Notes: generated by a model from the letters alone, not told the origin. Shown: positions 5,635 to 13,080, counted from the stretch's first letter. The stretch: 14,984 nt of DNA from an uncultured Ruminococcus sp. (GCA_946544695.1 CAMNMO010000025.1:1-14984), one strand, 5' to 3'. Translations and numbers: made by a program.

Positions 5635-8267
5635 TATCTTCTGGCTCTCAGTTCGAGCCATTCAGCTTCGGTCAGATTGATCTTACGTGGCTTGGCACCT
5701 TCCTGCGGGCCTATATAACCCATTTCCTCTATCTGATCCATTATACGTGAAGCACGGGAAAATCCCAGTTTCAGTTTACGCTGAAGGTACGAGGTAGACG
5801 CATTGCCTGTCTGCACGATGACTGTTATAGCCTGGTCTATCAGGTCATCATCGGGATTGATGACAATGTCCTCATTATCACTTCCGCCGCCACGCTTTTC
5901 GTCCTTGGGCTTGGGCATGTTCTCCTCGACCTCAGCCATGATAGACTCGCTGTACTCGGCAGAATGCTCGCTTTTCAAAAACTTTACGATATCCATGATC
6001 TCAGGGGTATCAGCAAAGCCCGACTGTATTCTTATGGGTGTTTTAACGCCGACAGGCTTATACAGCATATCGCCGTTGCCAAGCAGCTTTTCAGCGCCGC
6101 CCTGATCCATGATGACTCGTGAATCGATATTGCTTGAAACACTCAGCGAAACGCGCGAAGGTATGTTCGATTTGATAAGACCCGTGATAACGTCCTTTCT
6201 CGGGGACTGTGTGGCAATAACCATGTGTATGCCGGCAGCACGGGCAAGCTGTCCCAGACGGATAACAGAATCTTCTACCTCGCTGCCCGCAGCCATCATA
6301 AGGTCTGCAAACTCATCTATAACGATGAGTATCTGCGGCATGGGCTTCATCCTTGCATAGATGGGATCCTGCATATCGACAGGTTTCGACAGTTCACGTT
6401 CAAGCATGTCATTGAATTCTTCAAGGTTCTTGACATTGTTGGCTTCAAACTGGTTATAACGCTTGGTCATCTCATTCACAGCCCAACTCAGTGCGCCCGC
6501 AGCCTTCAGAGGGTCGGTAACAACAGGTATCAGCAGATGCGGGATACTGTTATATGGCTTGAATTCGACCATTTTGGGGTCAATGAGTATCAGCTTGACT
6601 TCCTCGGGGGAAGCATGATAAAGCACGCTGAGTATTATAGAGTTGGTGAACACAGATTTACCCGAACCTGTGGTACCTGCTACCAGCAGGTGGGGCATCT
6701 TGGCGATATTGCCAATGACTATCTTGCCCTCTATATCCTTGCCGACCGCAAATGTCAGCTTGCCTTTGGCATTTCTGTATTCGTCACTGTCTATCAGTTC
6801 ACGCAGAGAAACGGGGTCTCTGACATCATTAGGCACCTCGATGCCGACACAGGGCTTACCGGGAACAGGGGCTTCGATACGGATACTGAGCGCTGCAAGA
6901 TTAAGTGCGATATCATCAGACAGATTAAGTATCCTGGAGACCTTGACACCTGCTGCGGGCTGCAGTTCATATCTTGTAACGGAAGGACCTCTGTAAATGC
7001 CTGTGATACGTGTCTTGACACCGTAGACCTCCAGCGTTTCAACAAGCTTCCGTGATTTCTCCTGTATCTCGGATTCTATGACTTCCTTGTCTATCTTCTT
7101 CTTTGGATATTTCAGCAGATCAATGGGTGGGTAGACATAGACAGGTATCTGCTCGTCGCCCTCAAACATGGTGGTCTGACCGTTGCTGTCTATATTAACG
7201 GTCTTGGGCAGCTCCTGTTTATCTTCCTGTTCTTCCCTTGTGACCATCTTCCTGCTTACAGCCTGTTCGATGATCTTTTTCAGGTCTTCATTTTCAGCGG
7301 GTGCTTCATCAGTGTTCTCAGCGGCAGTTTCAGCTTCAACGGGTGCAGCAGACTTCTTCTTTCTTGCAGAACGTTTGGTTTCGCCCGTTTCCTCTGCCGC
7401 AGGCTGTTCATCAGGTATCGGTTCGCTGTCAGTATCCGCTCCCGCAGTATTCTCCTCAGGCAGAAATCTCGCAAAGTCAACACGCTGCCTTCCTCGTGAG
7501 AATTCTTCTTCATCTTCCGCAGCATCATGTCTGCGTCTCTGCGGGACAGCAGGCTGTGCAGCAGCACGCTGTTCTTCCCTCTCCTGCCTTGCCATTATAC
7601 GTTCGGCTCTGTCGTTCTGAACAGCTTCCACCGAGACCACGAACGGCTTTGAAAGCAGTTTGAAAAGCTGCGGCAAGGTAAGGTCGCTTAGCAGCAGGAT
7701 AAATGTGAAAGCGATGAGAAGAATGATTATAGCCGCACCGACTCTCTTGAAAGCCGCCAGCAAAGGCCAGCCGAGCAAAGCACTGGCAAGCCCGCCGCCA
7801 CGAAGCTGCACACCGTCAGTGTACAGTCCACGGAGCTTTTTGAAAAAGCTCCCGCCTTCGACAGTACCCACCTGGAGTATCTGCACGATGCCGCTTGCCA
7901 GCAGCATGAGCACACCGCCCTCGACGCACTTCGCCACAACGGTATTCCTCTTGGTATTGGAGGCTATCATCAGCGCCACATATATCATCATCGGGGCAAA
8001 CAGAAAGACCGCCAGCCCGAACATTCCACGGTTGAAATCATGCAGCGCACGCCATAGACCGTCGCCTTTGATGAAAGTCACCAGCAGCTCGAGCACACCG
8101 AGGAAGAACAATATGTAAGACCAGAAACGCCTGACTTCCCGCTCCTTAGCGGCATTCAGTGCATCCTGTGCAGCCTTGCTCACCTTGGGTGCAGACTGCT
8201 TGGTCTGTGTTTTTGTTTTTGCAGCAGTTTTGCTGTTCGATCTGCTCTTTGTGGCACCCGCCGCCAT
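5634..8267 (-). CDS. ftsK: DNA translocase FtsK/SpoIIIE
   Basis: This 877-residue protein is the septal double-stranded DNA pump that clears chromosomes from the division or sporulation septum. A basic tail (1-45) leads into four membrane helices at about 49-68, 82-103, 113-132 and 172-192. A low-complexity acidic linker spans roughly 220-400. The RecA-like motor follows, with Walker A GTTGSGKS at 531-538 and Walker B ILIVIDE ending at 652. The C-terminal winged-helix gamma domain, which reads KOPS/SRS-type polarity sequences, occupies about 806-870 (TSYLQRKLKLGFSRASRI). The length resembles Bacillus SpoIIIE (787) more than E. coli FtsK. The ATG at 8267 has AAAGGA 10 nt upstream. Its place two genes after tepA resembles the Bacillus tepA-spoIIIE neighbourhood. 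It lies 105 bp after uppP with no terminator between, so it is probably cotranscribed. Confidence 0.97.
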   Translation of the reverse strand: MAAGATKSRSNSKTAAKTKTQTKQSAPKVSKAAQDALNAAKEREVRRFWSYILFFLGVLELLVTFIKGDGLWRALHDFNRGMFGLAVFLFAPMMIYVALMIASNTKRNTVVAKCVEGGVLMLLASGIVQILQVGTVEGGSFFKKLRGLYTDGVQLRGGGLASALLGWPLLAAFKRVGAAIIILLIAFTFILLLSDLTLPQLFKLLSKPFVVSVEAVQNDRAERIMARQEREEQRAAAQPAVPQRRRHDAAEDEEEFSRGRQRVDFARFLPEENTAGADTDSEPIPDEQPAAEETGETKRSARKKKSAAPVEAETAAENTDEAPAENEDLKKIIEQAVSRKMVTREEQEDKQELPKTVNIDSNGQTTMFEGDEQIPVYVYPPIDLLKYPKKKIDKEVIESEIQEKSRKLVETLEVYGVKTRITGIYRGPSVTRYELQPAAGVKVSRILNLSDDIALNLAALSIRIEAPVPGKPCVGIEVPNDVRDPVSLRELIDSDEYRNAKGKLTFAVGKDIEGKIVIGNIAKMPHLLVAGTTGSGKSVFTNSIILSVLYHASPEEVKLILIDPKMVEFKPYNSIPHLLIPVVTDPLKAAGALSWAVNEMTKRYNQFEANNVKNLEEFNDMLERELSKPVDMQDPIYARMKPMPQILIVIDEFADLMMAAGSEVEDSVIRLGQLARAAGIHMVIATQSPRKDVITGLIKSNIPSRVSLSVSSNIDSRVIMDQGGAEKLLGNGDMLYKPVGVKTPIRIQSGFADTPEIMDIVKFLKSEHSAEYSESIMAEVEENMPKPKDEKRGGGSDNEDIVINPDDDLIDQAITVIVQTGNASTSYLQRKLKLGFSRASRIMDQIEEMGYIGPQEGAKPRKINLTEAEWLELRARR

Positions 8268-8372
8268 TTGAACACTTTCCTTTCAATGATCCTTATACCG
8301 CAAAAAGCCTGAACATACCTATCCAAGCTTCATTGCAAATATGTAATATTATATATCGTTCTCCGTATCTGC

Positions 8373-9236
8373 TTACCCGAAGGTTATGGCATGACCCATG
8401 CAGAATTCTATAAAGCTTACGACCAGAACTACGCAGCCGAGAATAAATGTGTATATGGCAAATATCTTGAATCTGTCGGTCTTGACCAGCCAGTTAACAA
8501 GCTTTATAGCCATAACGCCGACCGCAGCAGCCACGATGAAACCTACGATGCAGTTTGCAGCGCCAACGTGTACGTTCGATCTTGCAGCTTCAACAACTTC
8601 CATAAGGCAGCTGAGAAGGATAACAGGTATGCCCAGTATGAACGAATACTTTACAGATGTTTCTCTGGAGAAACCCGAGAACAGTCCCGATGAAATGGTA
8701 GAACCCGATCTTGAAACACCCGGCAGAAGTGCTACGCCCTGGAAAAGTCCCACAGTGACAGAATCCTTGACGGTTATATCTCCTGCGGTCTTATCGCCCT
8801 TATTGCATCTGTCGGACATAAACAGTATAGCCGCTGTGTACAGGAAGCAAAGTCCCTCTGCAAAAATGGAACCGTCCTCACCTATCGACTCGAACCAGTC
8901 CTTGAACAGTGCAAAAGGTGCAAGGCAGAAGCAGGACAGGATTATCATAACTATCATGCGTCGTTCGGGATTCATGTCTTTGAGGGTGAACCTGCGCTTG
9001 AATATATCCCTGAAGATATTTCCGAGTTCTTTGATAAGTGCCCAGATATCCTGTCTGAAAGCGATGAATACCGCCACAAGAGTTCCCAGATGAAGTATGG
9101 CTGAAAACATCAGCGCACCATCACCGTTGTTGCCCGTAAAGTGCTGATACAGCGAAAGGTGTCCCGAACTGGACACGGGCAAAAACTCTGTCAGACCTTG
9201 CAGTATCGCCTGTATTATCGCATCAAATAAACTCAT
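8373..9236 (-). CDS. uppP: Undecaprenyl-diphosphatase UppP (BacA family)
   Basis: This is a 287-residue polytopic membrane protein that dephosphorylates undecaprenyl pyrophosphate to the lipid carrier used for peptidoglycan and other wall polymers; family members also confer bacitracin tolerance. Both family signatures are intact: QGLTEFLPVSSSGHL at 13-27 (Glu17, Ser22-Ser24, His26) and LPGVSRSGST at 171-180 (Arg177). Several further hydrophobic segments run to the C-terminus, and the length is normal for the family. I chose the ATG at 9236 because GGAGG lies 5 nt upstream. A GTG at 9254 that would overlap the tepA stop lacks such a site and would place that Shine-Dalgarno inside the coding region. 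It begins 14 bp after tepA. Its presence in the same operon as ispH places both early and late polyprenyl-carrier steps under one promoter. Confidence 0.96.
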   Translation of the reverse strand: MSLFDAIIQAILQGLTEFLPVSSSGHLSLYQHFTGNNGDGALMFSAILHLGTLVAVFIAFRQDIWALIKELGNIFRDIFKRRFTLKDMNPERRMIVMIILSCFCLAPFALFKDWFESIGEDGSIFAEGLCFLYTAAILFMSDRCNKGDKTAGDITVKDSVTVGLFQGVALLPGVSRSGSTISSGLFSGFSRETSVKYSFILGIPVILLSCLMEVVEAARSNVHVGAANCIVGFIVAAAVGVMAIKLVNWLVKTDRFKIFAIYTFILGCVVLVVSFIEFCMGHAITFG

Positions 9237-9250
9237 TTCTTCCTCCAAAA

Positions 9251-9940
9251 TCACTCACCGCCGCAGCGGCTTTTATCTATCAGTCCATATAGACAGGCGA
9301 TCGCATCTGCCAGCCCGCCCAGACCGTCTATAAGTCCTTCACTCACTGCCTGCGTGCCTTCAAGCACCGTGCCGATATCAGTCATCAGTTCACCCGTTGA
9401 AAGCATCAGTTCACGGAAACGTTCGGGCTTTATGGCTGAATTTGAGCAGACAAAACTGACTATCCTCTCCTGCATCTTATAAAAGTATGACATCGTCTGC
9501 GGTGCACCAAGCACAGTCCCGTTCATACGGACAGGATGTATGGTCATGGTCGCAGTCGGCACTATGAAGGATCTGTCTGCACAGACTGCCAGCGGCACCC
9601 CGATGGAATGTCCGCCGCCCACCACCAGTGATACGGTGGGTGTCTTCATGCCCGCTATCAGTTCGGCAATGGCAAGTCCCGCTTCGACATCACCGCCCGC
9701 AGTATTGAGAACTATCAGCAGCCCTTCTATGCTGCTGTCCTGTTCGACAGCAACAAGTGCGGGTATGACATGTTCATACTTAGTCGTCTTGTCACCCGGG
9801 GGAAGTATATAATGTCCCTCGACCTGCCCGATTATGTTAAGGCAATGTATCAGATGACCGTCGCCCGCCAGAGTGATGCTGCCCATATCTGTATCATTCA
9901 TCGCCCTGTCGGCATGTCCTGTATTTTCTGTGAAGTCCAT
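9251..9940 (-). CDS. tepA: ClpP-class serine protease, TepA family (translocation-enhancing protein)
   Basis: This 229-residue protein is a ClpP/crotonase-fold protease of the TepA group. In Bacillus subtilis the equivalent gene lies just upstream of spoIIIE and the protein has been linked to protein export. Visible elements are the oxyanion-strand region LNTAGGDVEAG (78-88), the nucleophile elbow VGGGHSIGVPLA with Ser112 (107-118), and TMTIHPVR with probable catalytic His135. I could not assign the acidic triad residue with confidence. No signal peptide is present, so it acts in the cytosol or on the inner membrane face. The ATG at 9940 has GGAGG 7 nt upstream. It is the first gene of the long minus-strand operon, with a leader of about 165 nt behind the promoter at 10112-10140. 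It ends 14 bp before uppP. The family call is strong; its client proteins are unknown. Confidence 0.88.
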   Translation of the reverse strand: MDFTENTGHADRAMNDTDMGSITLAGDGHLIHCLNIIGQVEGHYILPPGDKTTKYEHVIPALVAVEQDSSIEGLLIVLNTAGGDVEAGLAIAELIAGMKTPTVSLVVGGGHSIGVPLAVCADRSFIVPTATMTIHPVRMNGTVLGAPQTMSYFYKMQERIVSFVCSNSAIKPERFRELMLSTGELMTDIGTVLEGTQAVSEGLIDGLGGLADAIACLYGLIDKSRCGGE

Positions 9941-10105
9941 AAGTCAGCCTCCCGAATATATACTGCGTCATGATAATAGTATCCGCAGATATCACGGGCA
10001 TGCAGACCTTCTGCTTTTGCAGGTGCGGCAAGCAAATATGTCCCTGTTGATATCCGCCCTATTATTCTGCGCATTTTCGGGAAAACTATTCTTTACACAA
10101 TCACA
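9941..10105 (-). other. Long 5' leader of the tepA operon with possible secondary structure
   Basis: This is the predicted untranslated leader between the operon promoter and tepA. It can form a 9-bp outer stem with one G-U pair (GCGGATATC, + strand 10049-10057, with GATATCTGC, + strand 9985-9993). That stem encloses a short hairpin with arms GCAGA and TCTGC at 10002-10014 and an overlapping alternative (10011-10022). A 58-codon open frame starts at an ATG at 10074 and runs into tepA out of frame, ending at 9898, but it has no ribosome binding site. I recognise no known riboswitch. The palindromic GATATC core makes chance pairing plausible. Confidence 0.35.
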
Positions 10106-10111
10106 TCTAAT

Positions 10112-10140
10112 ATAATAGCACAGAAAAACGTACTTGTCAA
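10112..10140 (-). promoter_or_regulatory. Sigma-A promoter of the tepA-ispH operon
   Basis: On the minus strand, TTGACA (10140-10135) is followed by a 17-bp spacer and TATTAT (10117-10112). The predicted transcription start is about 10105, giving a leader of roughly 165 nt before the tepA ATG at 9940. It lies just downstream of the lipoprotein terminator. It is the best promoter seen for the nine minus-strand genes to its left. Confidence 0.85.
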
Positions 10141-10167
10141 TCACTATTATGACCAAAAAAGAGCTCA

Positions 10168-10210
10168 CAAAAGAAAATTTTGCAGGAAAAGCTGCAATTT
10201 CCTGCAAAAT
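10168..10210 (-). terminator. Rho-independent terminator of the lipoprotein gene
   Basis: A perfect 13-bp stem (+ strand 10177-10189 paired with 10198-10210) has an 8-nt loop, and on the minus strand it runs into the T-rich tail TTTTCTTTTG. It begins 7 bp after the lipoprotein stop and separates that gene from the tepA operon promoter. On the plus strand no T-run follows, so it works in one direction. Confidence 0.9.
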
Positions 10211-10216
10211 CAACAC

Positions 10217-11353
10217 TCAATCAGCATACTCGGTCGAAAGCACCTGGTCTACCCACTTTACAAGACTGACAAAGCTTTCCTTATCAAGTATCATGAAATA
10301 TTTATTATTTGACTGCTGTTCACCGCTGTCGGTATGGTCAAACAAGCAATAGCCGTCAGCCGACAGCGTCATTGTTACGACCTCATCTGTCCCGTAGCCT
10401 GTTTCAAGCTGGATATAGTCAAGCGACTCATCTTTGCTGGGACTTTTCAGTGCGCCCGTATCACCGAAGCTTTCAAGCAGCTTGGTCAGTTCGGCATAAT
10501 CATCATGGTCAAGGATATAGCATTCACCGTATTCGTCACCGACTTTCAGCCTTACATAACCGTAAGCGCCGTCATACACCGTATAGTTACAGAACTTGTC
10601 AAAGCATATAAAATAATACTCTCCGTCCTTTTCAGCCTTATAGTAGGCGTTGAACGGTCTTGAAGTATTTATGGACTGTGCCGTCACCTGTTCGACCTTA
10701 TCCCAGTCGCAGAAAAACGTATCTTCACCCACAGTCTTTCCGTCCGACGTCCTGAGATTGATGACATTGTAATACTCCTCTGGCTGATCGTCACTTTTCT
10801 CCCTGTAACGCATATCCTTGACCACCGAGATGCTTTCGGGCTTGAACTCGGGCGGCTCGATATTTGTGACGACCCCCAGACCGTTGAAGGACATGTAGTC
10901 ATCGGGTGCATTAAGTTCCTTATCCCTTGAAAGTGCAAGCATGCCTGTGCTGCACGGGGATATGGAAGTGTAGGTATCCGCTTCAAGCAGGACGTTGCCG
11001 CTGCTGTCAAGCAAGCCCTTGAACTTTCCCTCATCATAGATATAAAGCGAGTTGCCTATCATGGCGCTGCATGTATGGTCTTTAAAAGGCTGCTCGGTTA
11101 TCTTCACGATATGATCGTCCACCGCAAAGCTGACATAAACAGGGCTGCTGAGTACATCGGGCTGTTTTATATCTTTAAGGAACTTGGGGAACTTATAATT
11201 TTTCAGTTCTACCTTATCGGGAACAGCCTTAGCCTCCTTGACAGACGAAGCATTATCCGCACCGCTCTGACCGCTGTCGCTGTTTGAACAGCCAGACAGT
11301 GTGAACAGCATCGCACCCGCAAGTGACAAAACTGCAATTCTTGAAAATCTCAT
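10217..11353 (-). CDS. Predicted lipoprotein of unknown function
   Basis: This 378-residue protein has a clear type II signal peptide: MRFSR, a hydrophobic core to residue 19, and the lipobox LSGC with lipidated Cys22. After cleavage it would be anchored to the outer face of the cytoplasmic membrane. A Ser/Asp/Asn-rich linker follows (23-45). The remainder has no motif I recognise. It has many aromatic and acidic residues, including DGEYYFICFDKFCNYTVYDG near 255 and a YGTDEVVTMTLSADGYCLF stretch near 331, suggesting a beta-rich extracellular fold. The ATG at 11353 has AAGGAG 6-8 nt upstream. It is a single-gene unit: its own promoter lies at 11546-11574 and a strong terminator follows immediately. 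Its leader carries a conspicuous nested inverted-repeat element. I do not assign a function. Confidence 0.88.
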   Translation of the reverse strand: MRFSRIAVLSLAGAMLFTLSGCSNSDSGQSGADNASSVKEAKAVPDKVELKNYKFPKFLKDIKQPDVLSSPVYVSFAVDDHIVKITEQPFKDHTCSAMIGNSLYIYDEGKFKGLLDSSGNVLLEADTYTSISPCSTGMLALSRDKELNAPDDYMSFNGLGVVTNIEPPEFKPESISVVKDMRYREKSDDQPEEYYNVINLRTSDGKTVGEDTFFCDWDKVEQVTAQSINTSRPFNAYYKAEKDGEYYFICFDKFCNYTVYDGAYGYVRLKVGDEYGECYILDHDDYAELTKLLESFGDTGALKSPSKDESLDYIQLETGYGTDEVVTMTLSADGYCLFDHTDSGEQQSNNKYFMILDKESFVSLVKWVDQVLSTEYAD

Positions 11354-11373
11354 AGACCTCTCCTTGATCGTTG

Positions 11374-11531
11374 CGGCTATGTTTAATTATGTGGTTATCC
11401 CTTTAACACACCATTTTATACAACGGTGTAACAAGATATAAGTATTGCCAACTACTGTTAATTCCCGCCGAAAGGCTGTTTTGTATGATGTTTCAGCGGG
11501 ATAACCATATTTAATTATATATCTTTAGCCG
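11374..11531 (-). ncRNA. Candidate structured leader RNA (nested inverted repeats) upstream of the lipoprotein
   Basis: Three nested complementary segments close one element (plus-strand coordinates): CGGCTA 11374-11379 with TAGCCG 11526-11531; TAATTA 11384-11389 with TAATTA 11512-11517; GGTTATCCC 11393-11401 with GGGATAACC 11498-11506. Inside are a 10-bp hairpin with one wobble (CCCGCCGAAA 11464-11473 with TTTCAGCGGG 11491-11500) and a TTAACA/TGTTAA pair (11403-11408, 11456-11461) enclosing ACACC/GGTGT. The three GGG bases at 11498-11500 can pair in the outer stem or in the hairpin, but not both. The element starts about 8 nt into the predicted lipoprotein transcript and ends about 9 nt before its Shine-Dalgarno. 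It matches no riboswitch I know. A small transposon-derived inverted repeat (MITE) is the alternative; no target duplication is seen. Confidence 0.55.
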
Positions 11532-11545
11532 TGTTATCAAATACT

Positions 11546-11574
11546 ATTATAATATAATGTCTTGTATTTTGCAA
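11546..11574 (-). promoter_or_regulatory. Sigma-A promoter of the lipoprotein gene
   Basis: On the minus strand TTGCAA (11574-11569), a 17-bp spacer and TATAAT (11551-11546) form a good sigma-A promoter. The predicted start is about 11539, giving a leader of about 185 nt that contains the nested inverted-repeat element. It is back to back with the purA promoter, about 78 bp apart. Confidence 0.8.
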
Positions 11575-11608
11575 GAGGTTTTCGTAATTTTTTTGTACAG
11601 CAGACAGT

Positions 11609-11649
11609 CTTGCAGAAAATGTTATGAAAATGTTAAAAATTCCTGCAAG
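11609..11649. promoter_or_regulatory. Candidate operator upstream of the purA promoter
   Basis: A perfect 7-bp inverted repeat, CTTGCAG (11609-11615) and CTGCAAG (11643-11649), ends 2 bp before the purA -35. Between the arms a 10-bp direct repeat, GAAAATGTTA, occurs twice (11615-11624 and 11626-11635) at an 11-bp period, about one helical turn. It does not resemble the Bacillus PurBox. Binding by a regulator is inference. Confidence 0.35.
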
Positions 11650-11651
11650 TG

Positions 11652-11680
11652 TTTACAAGACGAGAATTATATGCTATAAT
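11652..11680 (+). promoter_or_regulatory. Sigma-A promoter of purA
   Basis: TTTACA (11652-11657), a 17-bp spacer and TATAAT (11675-11680) precede purA. The predicted start is near 11687, with a leader of about 87 nt. The ribosome binding site AAGGAGGA at 11757-11764 is near-perfect. Confidence 0.85.
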
Positions 11681-11773
11681 ATTTAGGTGTTGGTGTTGGA
11701 ATTTTCACATAGCACCACGCTAAATCATCAAAAACCGAGTAAATCCGCTTAACAGCAAGGAGGACATTTTAAA

Positions 11774-13066
11774 ATGGTAAGAGCAATTGTTGGCGCAAAC
11801 TGGGGCGATGAGGGCAAGGGCAAGCTCACAGACATGATGGCGCAGGAGTCTGATATCGTCATAAGATTTCAGGGCGGCGCAAACGCAGGTCACACAATAC
11901 ACAACCACTATGGCAGATTTGCGCTTCACACTCTCCCTTCGGGCATATTCTACGATCACACAACAAATATCATCGGCAACGGCGTAGCTTTCGATATCCC
12001 CAAGTTCTTCAAGGAACTTAACGAGGTAACTTCTCAGGGTGTGCCTATGCCCAAGCTGCTCATTTCTGACAGAGTACAGATGATAATGCCTTACCACATA
12101 GATTTCGATAAATTCGAGGAGGAAAGACTGGGCAAAGCAAGCTTTGGTTCAACAAAGTCGGGCATTGCACCTTTCTACTCCGACAAGTATGCAAAGATCG
12201 GTTTTCAGGTACAGGAGCTTTTCGATGAGGAAGCACTGAAGGTAAAGATACACAGAGTTGTGGAGCAGAAGAACATTCTGCTGAAATATCTGTACAACAA
12301 GCCTCCCATTGACGAAGCTGAGCTGTTCAGCACACTGATGGAATACAGAAGCATGGTAGAGCCTTATGTATGTGATGTTTCCGCTTATCTGTGGAATGCT
12401 ATCAAGGAAGGCAAGAACGTTCTGCTGGAAGGTCAGCTGGGCTCACTGAAGGATCCCGATCACGGTATCTACCCGATGGTAACATCTTCCTCCACCCTGG
12501 CAGCTTACGGTGCCATCGGTGCAGGTATACCTCCCTATGAGATAAAGAAGATCGTAACTGTCTGCAAGGCTTATTCTTCCGCAGTCGGCGCAGGTGCATT
12601 CGTTTCCGAGATATTCGGTGATGAGGCTGAGGAACTGAGAAAGCGTGGCGGCGACAAGGGCGAGTACGGTGCTACCACAGGCAGACCCAGAAGAATGGGC
12701 TGGTTCGACTGTGTTGCATCAAGATACGGCTGCCGTATTCAGGGCACTACCGATGTAGCTTTCACTGTTGTTGACGCACTGGGCTATCTGGACAAGATAC
12801 CCGTATGCGTTGGCTATGAGATAGACGGCGAGGTAACTATGGACTTCCCGACCACCCAGAAGCTTGAGAAGGCTAAGCCTGTTCTGGAGGTACTGGACGG
12901 CTGGAAGTGTGACATAGGCGGCATACGCAAGTATGAGGATCTTCCCGAGAACTGCCGCAAGTACATCGAGTTCGTTGAGGAGAAGATCGGCTTCCCCATC
13001 ACAATGGTATCCAACGGTCCCAAGAGAGAGGATATCATTTTCAGAGAGAGCAAGCTGAGCAAGTAA
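11774..13066 (+). CDS. purA: Adenylosuccinate synthase PurA (divergent IMP-site motif)
   Basis: PurA joins IMP and aspartate with GTP to make adenylosuccinate, the first committed step to AMP, in the cytosol. The 430-residue length is normal. The N-terminal GANWGDEGKGK (7-17) carries the catalytic Asp12, NAGHT carries His40 (37-41), and TTGRPRRMGWFD supplies the arginine-rich GTP/IMP segment. The usual EGAQGTLLD motif reads EGQLGSLKD at 219-227, so the Gln that contacts IMP in E. coli (Gln224) is replaced by Leu222, with Gln one position earlier. The following TSSNTTAGG-type segment reads TSSSTLAAY. This suggests a divergent PurA branch rather than a broken gene, because all other motifs are intact. 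The gene is transcribed alone, divergent from the lipoprotein, with its own promoter and terminator. Identity is secure. Confidence 0.96.
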   Translation: MVRAIVGANWGDEGKGKLTDMMAQESDIVIRFQGGANAGHTIHNHYGRFALHTLPSGIFYDHTTNIIGNGVAFDIPKFFKELNEVTSQGVPMPKLLISDRVQMIMPYHIDFDKFEEERLGKASFGSTKSGIAPFYSDKYAKIGFQVQELFDEEALKVKIHRVVEQKNILLKYLYNKPPIDEAELFSTLMEYRSMVEPYVCDVSAYLWNAIKEGKNVLLEGQLGSLKDPDHGIYPMVTSSSTLAAYGAIGAGIPPYEIKKIVTVCKAYSSAVGAGAFVSEIFGDEAEELRKRGGDKGEYGATTGRPRRMGWFDCVASRYGCRIQGTTDVAFTVVDALGYLDKIPVCVGYEIDGEVTMDFPTTQKLEKAKPVLEVLDGWKCDIGGIRKYEDLPENCRKYIEFVEEKIGFPITMVSNGPKREDIIFRESKLSK

Positions 13067-13080
13067 ACCTGACATAAACT

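Noticed and set aside
5635..5661. Upstream ATG at 5661 for the metallo-beta-lactamase-fold gene
   Set aside because: It would overlap ftsK by 28 bp and has no better ribosome binding site. The TAATG overlap at 5634 matches the style of the cmk/ispH junction, though the longer form cannot be excluded.
6225..7055. A 276-codon plus-strand open frame opposite ftsK
   Set aside because: It lies entirely antisense to the conserved FtsK motor domain, has no ribosome binding site or recognisable motif, and its composition is that of a shadow frame.
8268..8372. A possible promoter between uppP and ftsK
   Set aside because: A TATAAT is present on the minus strand, but the hexamer 17 bp upstream (GTAAGC) does not resemble a -35. 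I see no terminator or notable hairpin here, so readthrough from uppP is the simpler view.
8398..9093. A 231-codon plus-strand open frame opposite uppP
   Set aside because: UppP on the other strand has both family signatures and a strong ribosome binding site; the antisense frame has neither.
9992..10216. A 74-codon minus-strand frame between the lipoprotein and tepA
   Set aside because: It starts inside the lipoprotein terminator and spans the operon promoter, so it could not be translated from a normal transcript.
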